This document shows, piece after piece, positions 1-6,830 of a stretch of DNA of 42,331 bases. Positions within the stretch are counted from its first letter, which is position 1, and each line of letters begins with the position of its first letter. A model generated the notes under the pieces. The model was not told where the DNA came from. It saw only the letters and a program-made list of their open reading frames with translations, and made no database searches. Made by a program: the position numbers and the translations under genes. Source of the stretch: a virus. The stretch lies in IMG/VR virus record IMGVR_UViG_3300035117_000061, positions 1 through 42,331 of that record; one strand, written 5' to 3'.

Positions 1-15
1 GCGGCTCTCCCGGAG

Positions 16-302
16 CGAAGCTCGACCCGCTTAGAGGTAACCCAAAACACCCCATGACCATATCAACGGGACTTCTGTGTTGCACCCGGAATAGAGGTTG
101 ACAAAGAATCAACAAGATAGATGCTGAGCGAAGCGATGGAAGCGAGTTAGAAGCGGAGTTATCAGAGCTGGCGCTTCGCAGTTAGACAGCTTCCGGTTCA
201 ACAACTTAGGTTGATGCGAAGCGGCGAAGCGGTGAAATCCCTGGGAATCCCGATGCAGGGGTCATCGGGTGTTTTGGGTTCTTATAAGCGGGTCGAGCTT
301 CG
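16..302. ncRNA. Candidate large structured RNA or origin hairpin closed by a 38-bp interrupted stem
   Basis: Bases 16-33 pair perfectly with 285-302 (18 bp), 39-52 with 267-280 (14 bp) and 54-59 with 260-265 (6 bp). Only a small internal loop (34-38 against 281-284) and one C/C mismatch interrupt the helix. The enclosed 198 bases hold more stems: 97-101/109-113, 172-180/215-223 and 198-202/210-214 nested inside the latter. A multi-branched RNA closed by pairing of its ends is the usual plan of the large phage-associated RNAs (GOLLD, ROOL), but I do not recognise a known family. The strand is unknown because the stem is symmetric. A DNA role (origin or cruciform) is the main alternative. Confidence 0.5.
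128..231. repeat. GCGAAGCG short repeats (iteron-like)
   Basis: GCGAAGCG occurs at 128-135, 216-223 and 224-231, and in inverse orientation at 172-179. The core AAGCG recurs at 131, 140, 151, 219 and 227, roughly one helical turn apart in the first cluster. Direct short repeats next to a large inverted repeat are typical of initiator-binding origins. The same repeats can equally be read as competing RNA helices, since the inverse copy can pair with any of the direct copies. Confidence 0.4.
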
Positions 303-539
303 ATTCACGTAACTTGTTGAATCCTCGATGACCCCCCGGTGCAAAGGATTTTCTCCCAGAAATGCTAATGAATTGCCCAACTGCGGAGTTAGTTGCTTGA
401 CTTTCCAACCACCTAGGCCAGAGACTCTTTTCTCAGGCCAAACAAAACAGCGCAATCCCGTAACGGTCGAGGTCGAACACACCAAGGCAGTTACGCTCTG
501 AACCAAGAGCAGTTCTGAGGCACTGAGAGCTTCAGCGAA

Positions 540-1190
540 GTGTTCAAGAAGGGATTGGTGCGTCAGATGAACAACCTTCAAGAGTGGCTCAAGGAAGTGG
601 TTATCAATCGTCAACACGTATCTGCCAGCGCGGATGAGATCACAATCACGATGCGCGGCAAACCAAACCCGCACCGCAGTGCTGCCAATGATCAAGCCAT
701 CCTCAACCTTGTCAATGATGGGTTGGGACTTCCACACCGCACGCTCCGGGCAAGCAACCTCAGCCTGGTGCTGCCGACATTGCTGTTGATCTGCGTCAGC
801 GCGTTTAGTCCCGGTTGCCTCCTCCAAGCACAACAGAAGAGGACTTACCACAAGGCTAAGATCGCAGAGCTTGCCACTGACAACCCAGCACACTGGAAGT
901 ATGTTCACACTCACATCGAGGTCGAGGGTTACGTCACCTACATCACTCAAGAGGCAGACGGTGATTGGCACATCAGACTCTGTGACGATGCCAAGATCAA
1001 GACCATGGACGTACATCATTGCGTTGTGGTCGAGGTCATCCCGGAGCTCAAGCCCAATGGCAAAGTATTCATACGACCTCACTTGGGCGATCATCTCAGA
1101 GTGCGCGGCATTAGCCGTTATGATGCTGAGCTGCCTGGTCATAACTGGTGGGAAGTTCACCCTGTGGAAGAGATTGAGGTGCTTGCCTAA
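540..1190 (+). CDS. Secreted or lipid-anchored OB-fold protein (start uncertain)
   Basis: The last 100 residues look real and resemble a small beta-barrel (OB-fold) family of bacterial exported proteins, with an ADGDWHI strand, a VVVEVIP strand and the closing WWEVHPVEEIEVL motif. In the longest form (216 residues) a hydrophobic stretch at residues 74-93 ends in SPGC, which would be a signal peptide with a weak lipobox if translation starts near the GTG at 768. The upstream ATGs (567, 651) lack a clear ribosome binding site, so the region 540-767 may be non-coding. The stop overlaps the next start (TAATG). The function is unknown; an exported nucleic-acid- or envelope-binding role is inference. 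Confidence 0.6.
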   Translation: MFKKGLVRQMNNLQEWLKEVVINRQHVSASADEITITMRGKPNPHRSAANDQAILNLVNDGLGLPHRTLRASNLSLVLPTLLLICVSAFSPGCLLQAQQKRTYHKAKIAELATDNPAHWKYVHTHIEVEGYVTYITQEADGDWHIRLCDDAKIKTMDVHHCVVVEVIPELKPNGKVFIRPHLGDHLRVRGISRYDAELPGHNWWEVHPVEEIEVLA

Positions 1191-1456
1191 TGGCTTGCTC
1201 ACCACGTGGCGTCTGCGTACTGAGCCAGGAAGAGGTCAAAGCATTCCACCTTCATGGCATCATTCCCAACCATAAGCAGCACAAGCACATCTCGACCGCC
1301 AAGGCAATCAACCTCGTAGTCAGCGACCTAGCTTATGCTCTGGAAGCTGACGGAGTCAACGCTATTGTCGAGCATTTGTCTAATGGCTATGTTTGGAAGT
1401 CGAGGATGAGTGCTGGGTACAACGTCCGCCAGATGGTGAGGTTGGTGCAGGGATGA
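1190..1456 (+). CDS. Small unknown phage protein
   Basis: This 88-residue protein is not recognised. It starts at an ATG that shares one base with the preceding stop and ends by ATGA overlap with the following zinc-ribbon gene, which supports translational coupling. The sequence is soluble and mixed, with a VVSDLAYALEADG helix and a basic C-terminus. An overlapping open frame at 871-1275 has poor composition and is not preferred. Its position in a cluster of small genes ahead of the terminase is common for accessory genes of the structural arm. Confidence 0.55.
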   Translation: MACSPRGVCVLSQEEVKAFHLHGIIPNHKQHKHISTAKAINLVVSDLAYALEADGVNAIVEHLSNGYVWKSRMSAGYNVRQMVRLVQG

Positions 1457-1647
1457 GGGCCAGCAGAGCAAGGCCTGGCAAACCCAATGTCGGGTCGAGA
1501 GGTTGTAAGCATGTCAGAGTCGAATGCGCGGAGTGTCTTGGGCAGAGACAGATCAAAGTTGTTGACAGAACCTTCGCTGTGGTGACGATTACTTGCCCTG
1601 GTTGCCAAGGCAAAGGAACAATTTCAGCATCAAGAAGAGGAGCATAG
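1453..1647 (+). CDS. Small DnaJ-like zinc-ribbon protein
   Basis: I chose the ATG at 1453 because it overlaps the previous stop (ATGA); the protein is then 64 residues. Cysteines are arranged as CKH, CAECLG and, 20 residues later, CPGCQGKG. This repeats the CxxCxG unit of DnaJ-type zinc ribbons and should bind one zinc ion through four cysteines. The N-terminus is basic. Phages often encode such stand-alone zinc ribbons; their partners are mostly unknown. A longer open frame starting at 1393 would overlap the upstream gene and is less likely. Confidence 0.65.
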   Translation: MRASRARPGKPNVGSRGCKHVRVECAECLGQRQIKVVDRTFAVVTITCPGCQGKGTISASRRGA

Positions 1648-1651
1648 CATT

Positions 1652-1990
1652 ATGGCAGAGATTATTCCAATCGCAGCCCCTGGCAAAAACAGCGCCACTG
1701 GACTCGACCTTACTGGCGGCCAGGTTGCCGCAACCACACCCAGCTTGTTTGCCAATGATGGGCAGACCTTGTTGGCCATCACCGTTGGCGCCACCGCCAG
1801 CACCATCACCTTGCAACAGGCACCCTGTTCGCACGGTCGTACTGGTACGCAGGCGATTGTGCTCAACCTGAACAAGACCACCATCCTGGGCCCATTCCCG
1901 CAGAATGAGTACAACGATGGCAACGGCAAAATGAACTTCACGTTCAGCTCCGTTGTCGCCGTGACCATTGCTGCCATCAAGCATCCCTAG
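1652..1990 (+). CDS. Small beta-rich phage structural protein
   Basis: This protein has 112 residues and a good ribosome binding site (GAGGAG, 1636-1641). It is rich in T, A, G and V, with alternating strands, and contains LGPFPQNEYND followed by a last strand VVAVTIAAIK. This is the pattern of a family of small phage head or tail decoration proteins in which a GPF motif and an F/Y-ND turn precede the C-terminal strand. That places it outside the canonical head cluster but still in the late arm. A virion decoration role is inferred from the resemblance and composition only. Confidence 0.6.
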   Translation: MAEIIPIAAPGKNSATGLDLTGGQVAATTPSLFANDGQTLLAITVGATASTITLQQAPCSHGRTGTQAIVLNLNKTTILGPFPQNEYNDGNGKMNFTFSSVVAVTIAAIKHP

Positions 1991-2009
1991 GCCCAATCGT
2001 TGCCGGCCA

Positions 2010-2049
2010 GAGCGGAGGAGTCCACGGCTGATGCTGCCCTTCTCCGCTC
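2010..2049 (+). terminator. Weak hairpin between small genes
   Basis: GAGCGGAG (2010-2017) can pair with CTCCGCTC (2042-2049) across a 24-base loop. There is no T-run, so it is probably not a strong intrinsic terminator. It may be an RNA processing or attenuation hairpin upstream of the 2085 gene. Confidence 0.25.
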
Positions 2050-2084
2050 ATCATTCCCAAACAATCAATAAGGAGGAAACAAAC

Positions 2085-2336
2085 ATGAGCATCCCTCATG
2101 CGCTGCTGTTGGCTCTCGGCACCCTGTTGCTTGGAGCAGGTCTGACGACCTACTTTGAAGACAGATTGCAGTACAACCTGTGGGACTGGCTGCGCGATCA
2201 CTATCGTGCCTTCCGTGGCTACGTTGTCCACGATACGCAGGTCATCATCAAACTCTCCGCATCTGAGTACCACCACCTCACTGACGCACTGGACAAGATT
2301 CCTGCTGCCATCAAGTGGGCCATCCGCCGGAGGTAA
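2085..2336 (+). CDS. Small single-pass membrane protein
   Basis: The start at 2085 follows a strong AGGAGG site (2071-2076); the longer frame from 1968 has no such site. The protein has 83 residues. Residues 5-23 form a hydrophobic segment rich in leucine, alanine and glycine, followed by an amphipathic, basic cytoplasmic tail. It has one membrane segment and no signal peptidase site. It could be a class III holin-like or an envelope-modulating protein, but a better holin candidate lies in the lysis cassette at 23541. The function is unknown. Confidence 0.65.
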   Translation: MSIPHALLLALGTLLLGAGLTTYFEDRLQYNLWDWLRDHYRAFRGYVVHDTQVIIKLSASEYHHLTDALDKIPAAIKWAIRRR

Positions 2337-2338
2337 CT

Positions 2339-2656
2339 GTGCGGGCATTCGAGGTTCATTGCCCTTCCTGCGGTGTCCTTATCAGAGCACTGAGGGCACC
2401 GCTGAGTTGCCCAGACTGCGGCAATGTTCAAGCAATCATGCTGGAGTATCGAGAGGACTTGCACCATGGCAAAAACACCAATAGTGAAGCGGGAAGCGAA
2501 GCAGCGCAATGCTGGGAAGAATATCAGACGGCGTGTTGGCTCAGATGGGCTGACTGCGAGGGAGAGGCATTTTGTCTCAGCCTATGTTCAGACTCTGATG
2601 GAGACACAAGGCAAGGGCAATGCCAAGAGAGCTGCTTTGCTGATGGGTGCTACTGA
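2339..2656 (+). CDS. Zinc-ribbon ORF overlapping terminase small subunit
   Basis: A GTG start at 2339 sits just behind GGAGG (2329-2333). The first 30 residues carry CPSCG and CPDCG spaced 18 residues apart, a clean four-cysteine zinc ribbon. From about residue 42 the frame runs under the terminase small-subunit gene for 191 bases and its composition (many C, W and S) looks like an out-of-frame shadow. So the N-terminal ribbon is probably genuine and its tail doubtful. Either the protein really has a long overlapping tail, or the ribbon is joined to the terminase frame by frameshifting. Confidence 0.45.
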   Translation: MRAFEVHCPSCGVLIRALRAPLSCPDCGNVQAIMLEYREDLHHGKNTNSEAGSEAAQCWEEYQTACWLRWADCEGEAFCLSLCSDSDGDTRQGQCQESCFADGCY

Positions 2657-3134
2657 AGCAACCGCAGCATCAATGGGTTCCGGTTTGCTGCGCCGTCCGC
2701 AAGTACAGGCTGCAATTCAGCCACACATTGAGAGGTTCTGCGAGAAGTACGATGTTACTACAGAACGCATCGTCAGAGAGCTTGCGAAGCTGGCTTTCAC
2801 TGGCATGAGCAAGTTTGCCCGCAAGACTGATGATGGTCAACTGTACTTCGACTTCTCGACCGCCACAGACGATGAGCTTGACGCGATTGTCGAGCTGACT
2901 GTGGATGAGTATCAGGAAGGCAAGGCATCAGACGATACGCAGCGCAACGTCAAGAAGGTCAAATTCAAGCTCGACAGGAAGGGTGCACTTGAGCTACTTG
3001 GTCGTCATCACAAGATGTTCACCGACAACGTTGCTCATTGCAACCCGGATGGCAGCCCAATTGAACCTGCTGACGATGAGATCATTGTCATCTTCTCAGA
3101 CCCACCCACAGAACCCGCCAAGCCTAAGGAGTGA
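2466..3134 (+). CDS. terS: Terminase small subunit
   Basis: This protein has 222 residues from the ATG at 2466 (GAGAGGA upstream); a start at 2424 is possible. It should recognise phage DNA and load it on the large subunit. Residues about 25-75 form a helix-turn-helix of the Terminase_2 type: LTARERHFVSAY, then GNAKRAALLMG and RRPQVQAAI. A long helix (EKYDVTTERIVRELAKLAF) follows, as in small subunits that oligomerise into rings. The stop overlaps the ribosome binding site of the large subunit, consistent with coupled synthesis. Confidence 0.85.
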   Translation: MAKTPIVKREAKQRNAGKNIRRRVGSDGLTARERHFVSAYVQTLMETQGKGNAKRAALLMGATEATAASMGSGLLRRPQVQAAIQPHIERFCEKYDVTTERIVRELAKLAFTGMSKFARKTDDGQLYFDFSTATDDELDAIVELTVDEYQEGKASDDTQRNVKKVKFKLDRKGALELLGRHHKMFTDNVAHCNPDGSPIEPADDEIIVIFSDPPTEPAKPKE

Positions 3135-3136
3135 CG

Positions 3137-4420
3137 ATGGCGTACTACGAGTTTCCTCCAAAGCTCCAGATGCTGTGGCGTCCATCGCGCTACAAAGTGG
3201 CAAAGGGAGGTCGAGGCAGTGCAAAGAGTTGGAGCATTGCTCGTGCTCTGCTCTTGAAGGGCAAGAAGCGGAAGTTGCTGATTGTCTGCGCCAGAGAGTA
3301 TCAAAAGTCCATTGCCGAGTCCGTGCACCGCCTTCTCCAACAGCAGATCATAAAGATGAACCTGACGCACTTCTATCGCGTCACTGACACTCACATCACT
3401 GGCAAGAATGGCACAGAGTTCATTTTTGTGGGTCTGCACACCAACATCAAGTCCATCAAGTCGATGGAAGGCGCAGACATCCTCTGGATTGAGGAAGCGG
3501 AGAACATCAGCAAGGCATCCTGGAAAGTCATCATCCCAACCATCCGCAAACCTGGGAGCGAGATTTGGGTCAGCTATAACCCTGATGATGAAAAAGACCC
3601 AACGCACGTTATGTTTGGTGGGCCACCAGATAGTTGGCCGCCAGGCACGCAGGTTGTCGAGATCAATTGGCAGGACAACAAGTGGTTCCCTGAAGAACTG
3701 CGTATTGAGAAGGATTACGCCTACAAGATTGATCCTGATACTGCTGAGCACGTTTGGGGCGGCAAGTGCAATGTTCGCTCTGATGCGCAGATTCTGAAGG
3801 GTCGTTGGAAGGTCGAGGCATTTGAGCCTGATGAGAAGCATTGGGATGGGCCATACTTTGGTCAGGACTTCGGATTCAGCACAGACCCAGCTGCAACAAC
3901 CAAGAGCTGGATCAATGACAACAAGCTATACATTGAACATGCGGTATTTGGCCATGGCCTCAAGAACAAAGAGCTGAATGATCTCATCCGCACAATCCCA
4001 GGAGCAGGCAGCCATATCATTCGCGCTGACTGTGCTCGACCTGAGACCATAGCTCACTTGGCTGAAGACTTCGACCTCAACATTGTTCCTTGCACCAAGT
4101 GGCCTGGTTGTGTTGAAGATCGCATTCAGTACTTCCGTAGCTTTGAGCAGATCATCATACATCCTGAGGATGACAAACATCCAATGATGAAGCACATGAT
4201 TGATGAAGCTCGACTGTGGAAGTGGAAGGTTGATAGACTCACAGGCGACATTCTCCCGATTGTGGTTGACAAATGGAACCATGGCTGGGATGCGACAGGA
4301 TATGGACACGAGCCAGCAATACTCCGCATCCATGAGGAGCAGGGCGTTGTTGACATGGCAGCAGAGGTTCAAATCAGTCAAGACTTGGATGAGGCTGAAG
4401 CTCAGTTCTCAAACTGGTAG
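3137..4420 (+). CDS. terL: Terminase large subunit (ATPase and nuclease)
   Basis: This is the packaging motor and headful or cohesive-end nuclease, 427 residues, of the Terminase_3/PBSX type. The N-terminal ATPase has a Walker A motif GGRGSAKS at residues 24-31 and a Walker B motif ILWIEEAE near 114-121. The C-terminal RNase H-like nuclease begins at FGQDFGFSTDP (Asp244 and Asp250) and continues with RADCARPE. The ATG at 3137 is preferred over the GTG at 3131 because AAGGAG lies at the proper distance. The gene sits between the small subunit and the portal, the standard order. Confidence 0.95.
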   Translation: MAYYEFPPKLQMLWRPSRYKVAKGGRGSAKSWSIARALLLKGKKRKLLIVCAREYQKSIAESVHRLLQQQIIKMNLTHFYRVTDTHITGKNGTEFIFVGLHTNIKSIKSMEGADILWIEEAENISKASWKVIIPTIRKPGSEIWVSYNPDDEKDPTHVMFGGPPDSWPPGTQVVEINWQDNKWFPEELRIEKDYAYKIDPDTAEHVWGGKCNVRSDAQILKGRWKVEAFEPDEKHWDGPYFGQDFGFSTDPAATTKSWINDNKLYIEHAVFGHGLKNKELNDLIRTIPGAGSHIIRADCARPETIAHLAEDFDLNIVPCTKWPGCVEDRIQYFRSFEQIIIHPEDDKHPMMKHMIDEARLWKWKVDRLTGDILPIVVDKWNHGWDATGYGHEPAILRIHEEQGVVDMAAEVQISQDLDEAEAQFSNW

Positions 4421-4428
4421 GAGAGCAT

Positions 4429-6018
4429 ATGAAGATTTTTGGCATGGAGTTTGGCCGGCAGAGGCAACAGCAGGCAGAAGGGATGACCCTGTCAGAGCTT
4501 GCTGGAGCTTTGTTGGAAGTATCTCCTGAACTCCGGGAGGCATACACCAGGGCTGACATCGAGCTGGCACTGGATGATCGCGGATGGCTGAACAACAAGA
4601 ACTACTTCACGCCAGAAAATGATTCGCAGACCCGCACAGTATTGGTCGGCAAGTCCCGGTTGTATTGGCTGCGTGATCCTCTCGCCAAGCAAGCTGTCAG
4701 GCTTTGGACGGATTATGCCTTGGGCACTGGGATAACCTTTGCCAGCGAGGATGCTGCGACGCAGACGGCCATGACTGCCTTTATGAAGGACAGGCGCAAC
4801 CGGAGGGTGACAAGCTCTGAAGGTCAGCGTAAGCTCAGCAAGAAGCTTCTGATTGATGGCGAGATATTCTTTGCTGTGTTCATGATTGATGGTAAGAAGG
4901 TCATCCGCTGCATCGACCCAATCCAGATCACCCACATCATCACCAACCCGGAGGACTCTGAGCACATCCTTGGTTATCGCAGGGCCATCCCTGGCATCAA
5001 TGGCACTCAAGGCAAGGCTGTCTATTACGCAGATTGGACGGCTGATGATGAAGATCGTGCGCTGGGCGAGCAGCAGAAGGTCTTCATGAATGAGAACATC
5101 AGTTTTGAGGATGATGTGGTTGTCTACCATCTTCCTTTTGATTGCGTCCATCAACGCGGCAATGGTCTGCTCAGCTCTGTGGTTGACTGGAGTCGAGAGC
5201 ACCGCAGGTTTATGGAAGCCCGTGTTGCCATCACACAAGCTCTGAGCAAGTACGCCTACAAGCTCACTGCCAAAGGTGGACAGGCAACACTGAATGCGAT
5301 CAAGGCCAGGGTCGAGAGCACATATGCCAGCACACCTGCCTCGACTGTTGAGAAGAAACCACAGCCAGCTCCAGGTGGAACCTTCGCTCAGAACCAAGCA
5401 TTGGACTTGGAAGCTGCGCCGCGAATGACTGGTGCTGGGGACTCTGAGAAGGACGGCAACCAGCTGAAGCTGATGATCTGTTCTGGCACAGGCATCATGC
5501 TTCATTATTTTGGTGACCCAAGCACAGGGAACCTCGCAACAGCAACTGCGATGGAGCTTCCTATGCTCAAAATGTTCTACTCCTATCAAGAGCTTTGGAA
5601 GGATGCCTGGGTTGACATCTTCACCATCGTCATGGATGTGGACAGCAATGATGGGATTGATGATGCTCTTGCAGACCTCAAGCTTACCATTGAGCTTCCG
5701 CCAATTCTGGACTCTGATCTCACTGCTCTTGGATCAGCCCTGACCTCGATTGCTGGCCTGTGGCCAGAGATTGCGGAGAGCGATGAAGTGCTGACGCTGG
5801 TGCTGACCTCTTTGGAAGTCCCCAATGTAGAGGACGTTCTGAAGCAGCTCCGTGTCGTGCGCAAGCAACTGAAGGCTGAGAATGATGCCAAGGAGAAGGC
5901 AGCAAATGATGCAATCGCAAAGGGTGCTGCTGCCGGCGCACCAATGACAAAGCTCAAGGCAAAGGAGGCAGAAGAGCTGACTGCTGCGTTGAACAAAGTC
6001 GCTGAGGTGCTGTCATGA
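4429..6018 (+). CDS. Portal protein
   Basis: This 529-residue protein forms the dodecameric channel at the capsid vertex through which DNA is packaged and to which the tail attaches. The start follows AGGAG (4420-4424). Its position after the large terminase, its length and stretches such as LDGE-like KLLIDGEIFFAVFM and the long stem helix region fit SPP1/HK97-type portals. The C-terminal 60 residues are alanine, lysine and glutamate rich and probably helical. The stop overlaps the head-morphogenesis gene (ATGATCC), implying coupling. Confidence 0.85.
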   Translation: MKIFGMEFGRQRQQQAEGMTLSELAGALLEVSPELREAYTRADIELALDDRGWLNNKNYFTPENDSQTRTVLVGKSRLYWLRDPLAKQAVRLWTDYALGTGITFASEDAATQTAMTAFMKDRRNRRVTSSEGQRKLSKKLLIDGEIFFAVFMIDGKKVIRCIDPIQITHIITNPEDSEHILGYRRAIPGINGTQGKAVYYADWTADDEDRALGEQQKVFMNENISFEDDVVVYHLPFDCVHQRGNGLLSSVVDWSREHRRFMEARVAITQALSKYAYKLTAKGGQATLNAIKARVESTYASTPASTVEKKPQPAPGGTFAQNQALDLEAAPRMTGAGDSEKDGNQLKLMICSGTGIMLHYFGDPSTGNLATATAMELPMLKMFYSYQELWKDAWVDIFTIVMDVDSNDGIDDALADLKLTIELPPILDSDLTALGSALTSIAGLWPEIAESDEVLTLVLTSLEVPNVEDVLKQLRVVRKQLKAENDAKEKAANDAIAKGAAAGAPMTKLKAKEAEELTAALNKVAEVLS

Positions 6019-6830
6019 TCCTGGAAACAGTCACACAGCTGGTCGAGTCTCTCCACAAACCTGGCCTGATGGGTGCGGTGGGGATGAAGCGAGAGCGAGT
6101 CTGCACCAGAGAGTTGGCTGCATACTTCCGTTTGTTGGCTACCTCCTTGCCAATTGACGATCTGGCGAACCTTGCTACACAAGCTCATCAACCTGTTGCC
6201 CTGCACACCGCGGAAATGAAGATCAGGCGAACCTTGCGCAGTCTTCAGCCCCTGTTATTGGAGATTCTTTCAACCAACTTGTTGTTGGCATACAAGGAAG
6301 GATGGAACAATCTTCACATCCATTCTGTTGATGGGCTGAAGGAGGCAAAGACAAAGGTCAAGATCAGCGGCAGCCCAATGGACAAGTTGGGGCCATCAGG
6401 AGAGAGTGCTGCTGATTATGCGGCTACCTCCTCAGGGTCATTGATCAAAGGCCTGAACAAAACCACGCTCGACCTCCTTCAGGAAGCAATTGCGACTGGG
6501 ATTGAAGATCAGTTGGGGGTTGATGGCCTTGGACGTTTGCTCCGCAGCACCGTGATGGACATGAGCGTCAGTCGAGCAAAGACAATCGCAACGACAGAAA
6601 TGAATGACGCCTTCAGCACTGCTGCTTTGGAGAAGATGGATTCACTCGGCATCAAGTACAAGAAATGGATGCCTGTGGATGATCCTTGTCCGATCTGCTC
6701 TGACAATGCAGAGGAAGGCGCAATACCAGTTGATGATAGCTTCAGCAGCGACGATGATGCTCCACCAGCGCACCCAAATTGTCGTTGTGCTATTGTGGGT
6801 GCAAGACCGCCAGATTCAGGAGGAGATTGA
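6015..6830 (+). CDS. Head morphogenesis protein, Mu gpF / SPP1 gp7-like
   Basis: This protein has 271 residues. The C-terminal third carries the family signature: a helix with ARTxT-like RAKTIATTEMNDAF, then KKWMPVDDPCPICSDN and finally PAHPNCRCAIV. These cysteines are conserved in the minor head protein family that associates with the portal and affects DNA ejection. The N-terminal half is helical and less conserved. The gene overlaps the portal by 4 bases and the protease gene by 1 base. Confidence 0.85.
   Translation: MILETVTQLVESLHKPGLMGAVGMKRERVCTRELAAYFRLLATSLPIDDLANLATQAHQPVALHTAEMKIRRTLRSLQPLLLEILSTNLLLAYKEGWNNLHIHSVDGLKEAKTKVKISGSPMDKLGPSGESAADYAATSSGSLIKGLNKTTLDLLQEAIATGIEDQLGVDGLGRLLRSTVMDMSVSRAKTIATTEMNDAFSTAALEKMDSLGIKYKKWMPVDDPCPICSDNAEEGAIPVDDSFSSDDDAPPAHPNCRCAIVGARPPDSGGD

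Larger units (their letters stand above)
1..539. other. Structured non-coding region at window start
   Basis: There is no convincing gene in these 539 bases. The region holds a long interrupted stem (16-59 with 260-302), several local hairpins (97-113, 172-223, 198-214, 493-508) and repeats of GCGAAGCG. If the window ends are joined, it lies between the leftward early arm and the rightward structural arm. It could be a replication origin, a large structured RNA or the leaders of both arms. A long leftward open frame over 282-1205 exists here, but its translation looks like a shadow. I found no convincing sigma70-type promoter; TTGACA at 98 has no good -10 at the right distance. Confidence 0.7.

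Noticed and set aside
98-125. TTGACA at 98 as a rightward promoter
   Set aside because: No good -10 lies 16-18 bases downstream, and the bases form part of a hairpin (97-113).
190-215. tRNA T-loop-like GGTTCAA
   Set aside because: No acceptor stem or anticodon arm surrounds it; it belongs to the hairpin 198-214.
282-1205. Long leftward open frame (307 codons)
   Set aside because: It lies antisense to the OB-fold gene and across the structured region; composition and lack of a ribosome binding site indicate a shadow.
3035-3841. Leftward open frame under terminase genes
   Set aside because: It is antisense to the certain large-subunit gene and no motif is visible.
4492-5589. Leftward open frame under the portal gene
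   Set aside because: Antisense shadow of a conserved gene, rich in rare residues such as C, W and H.
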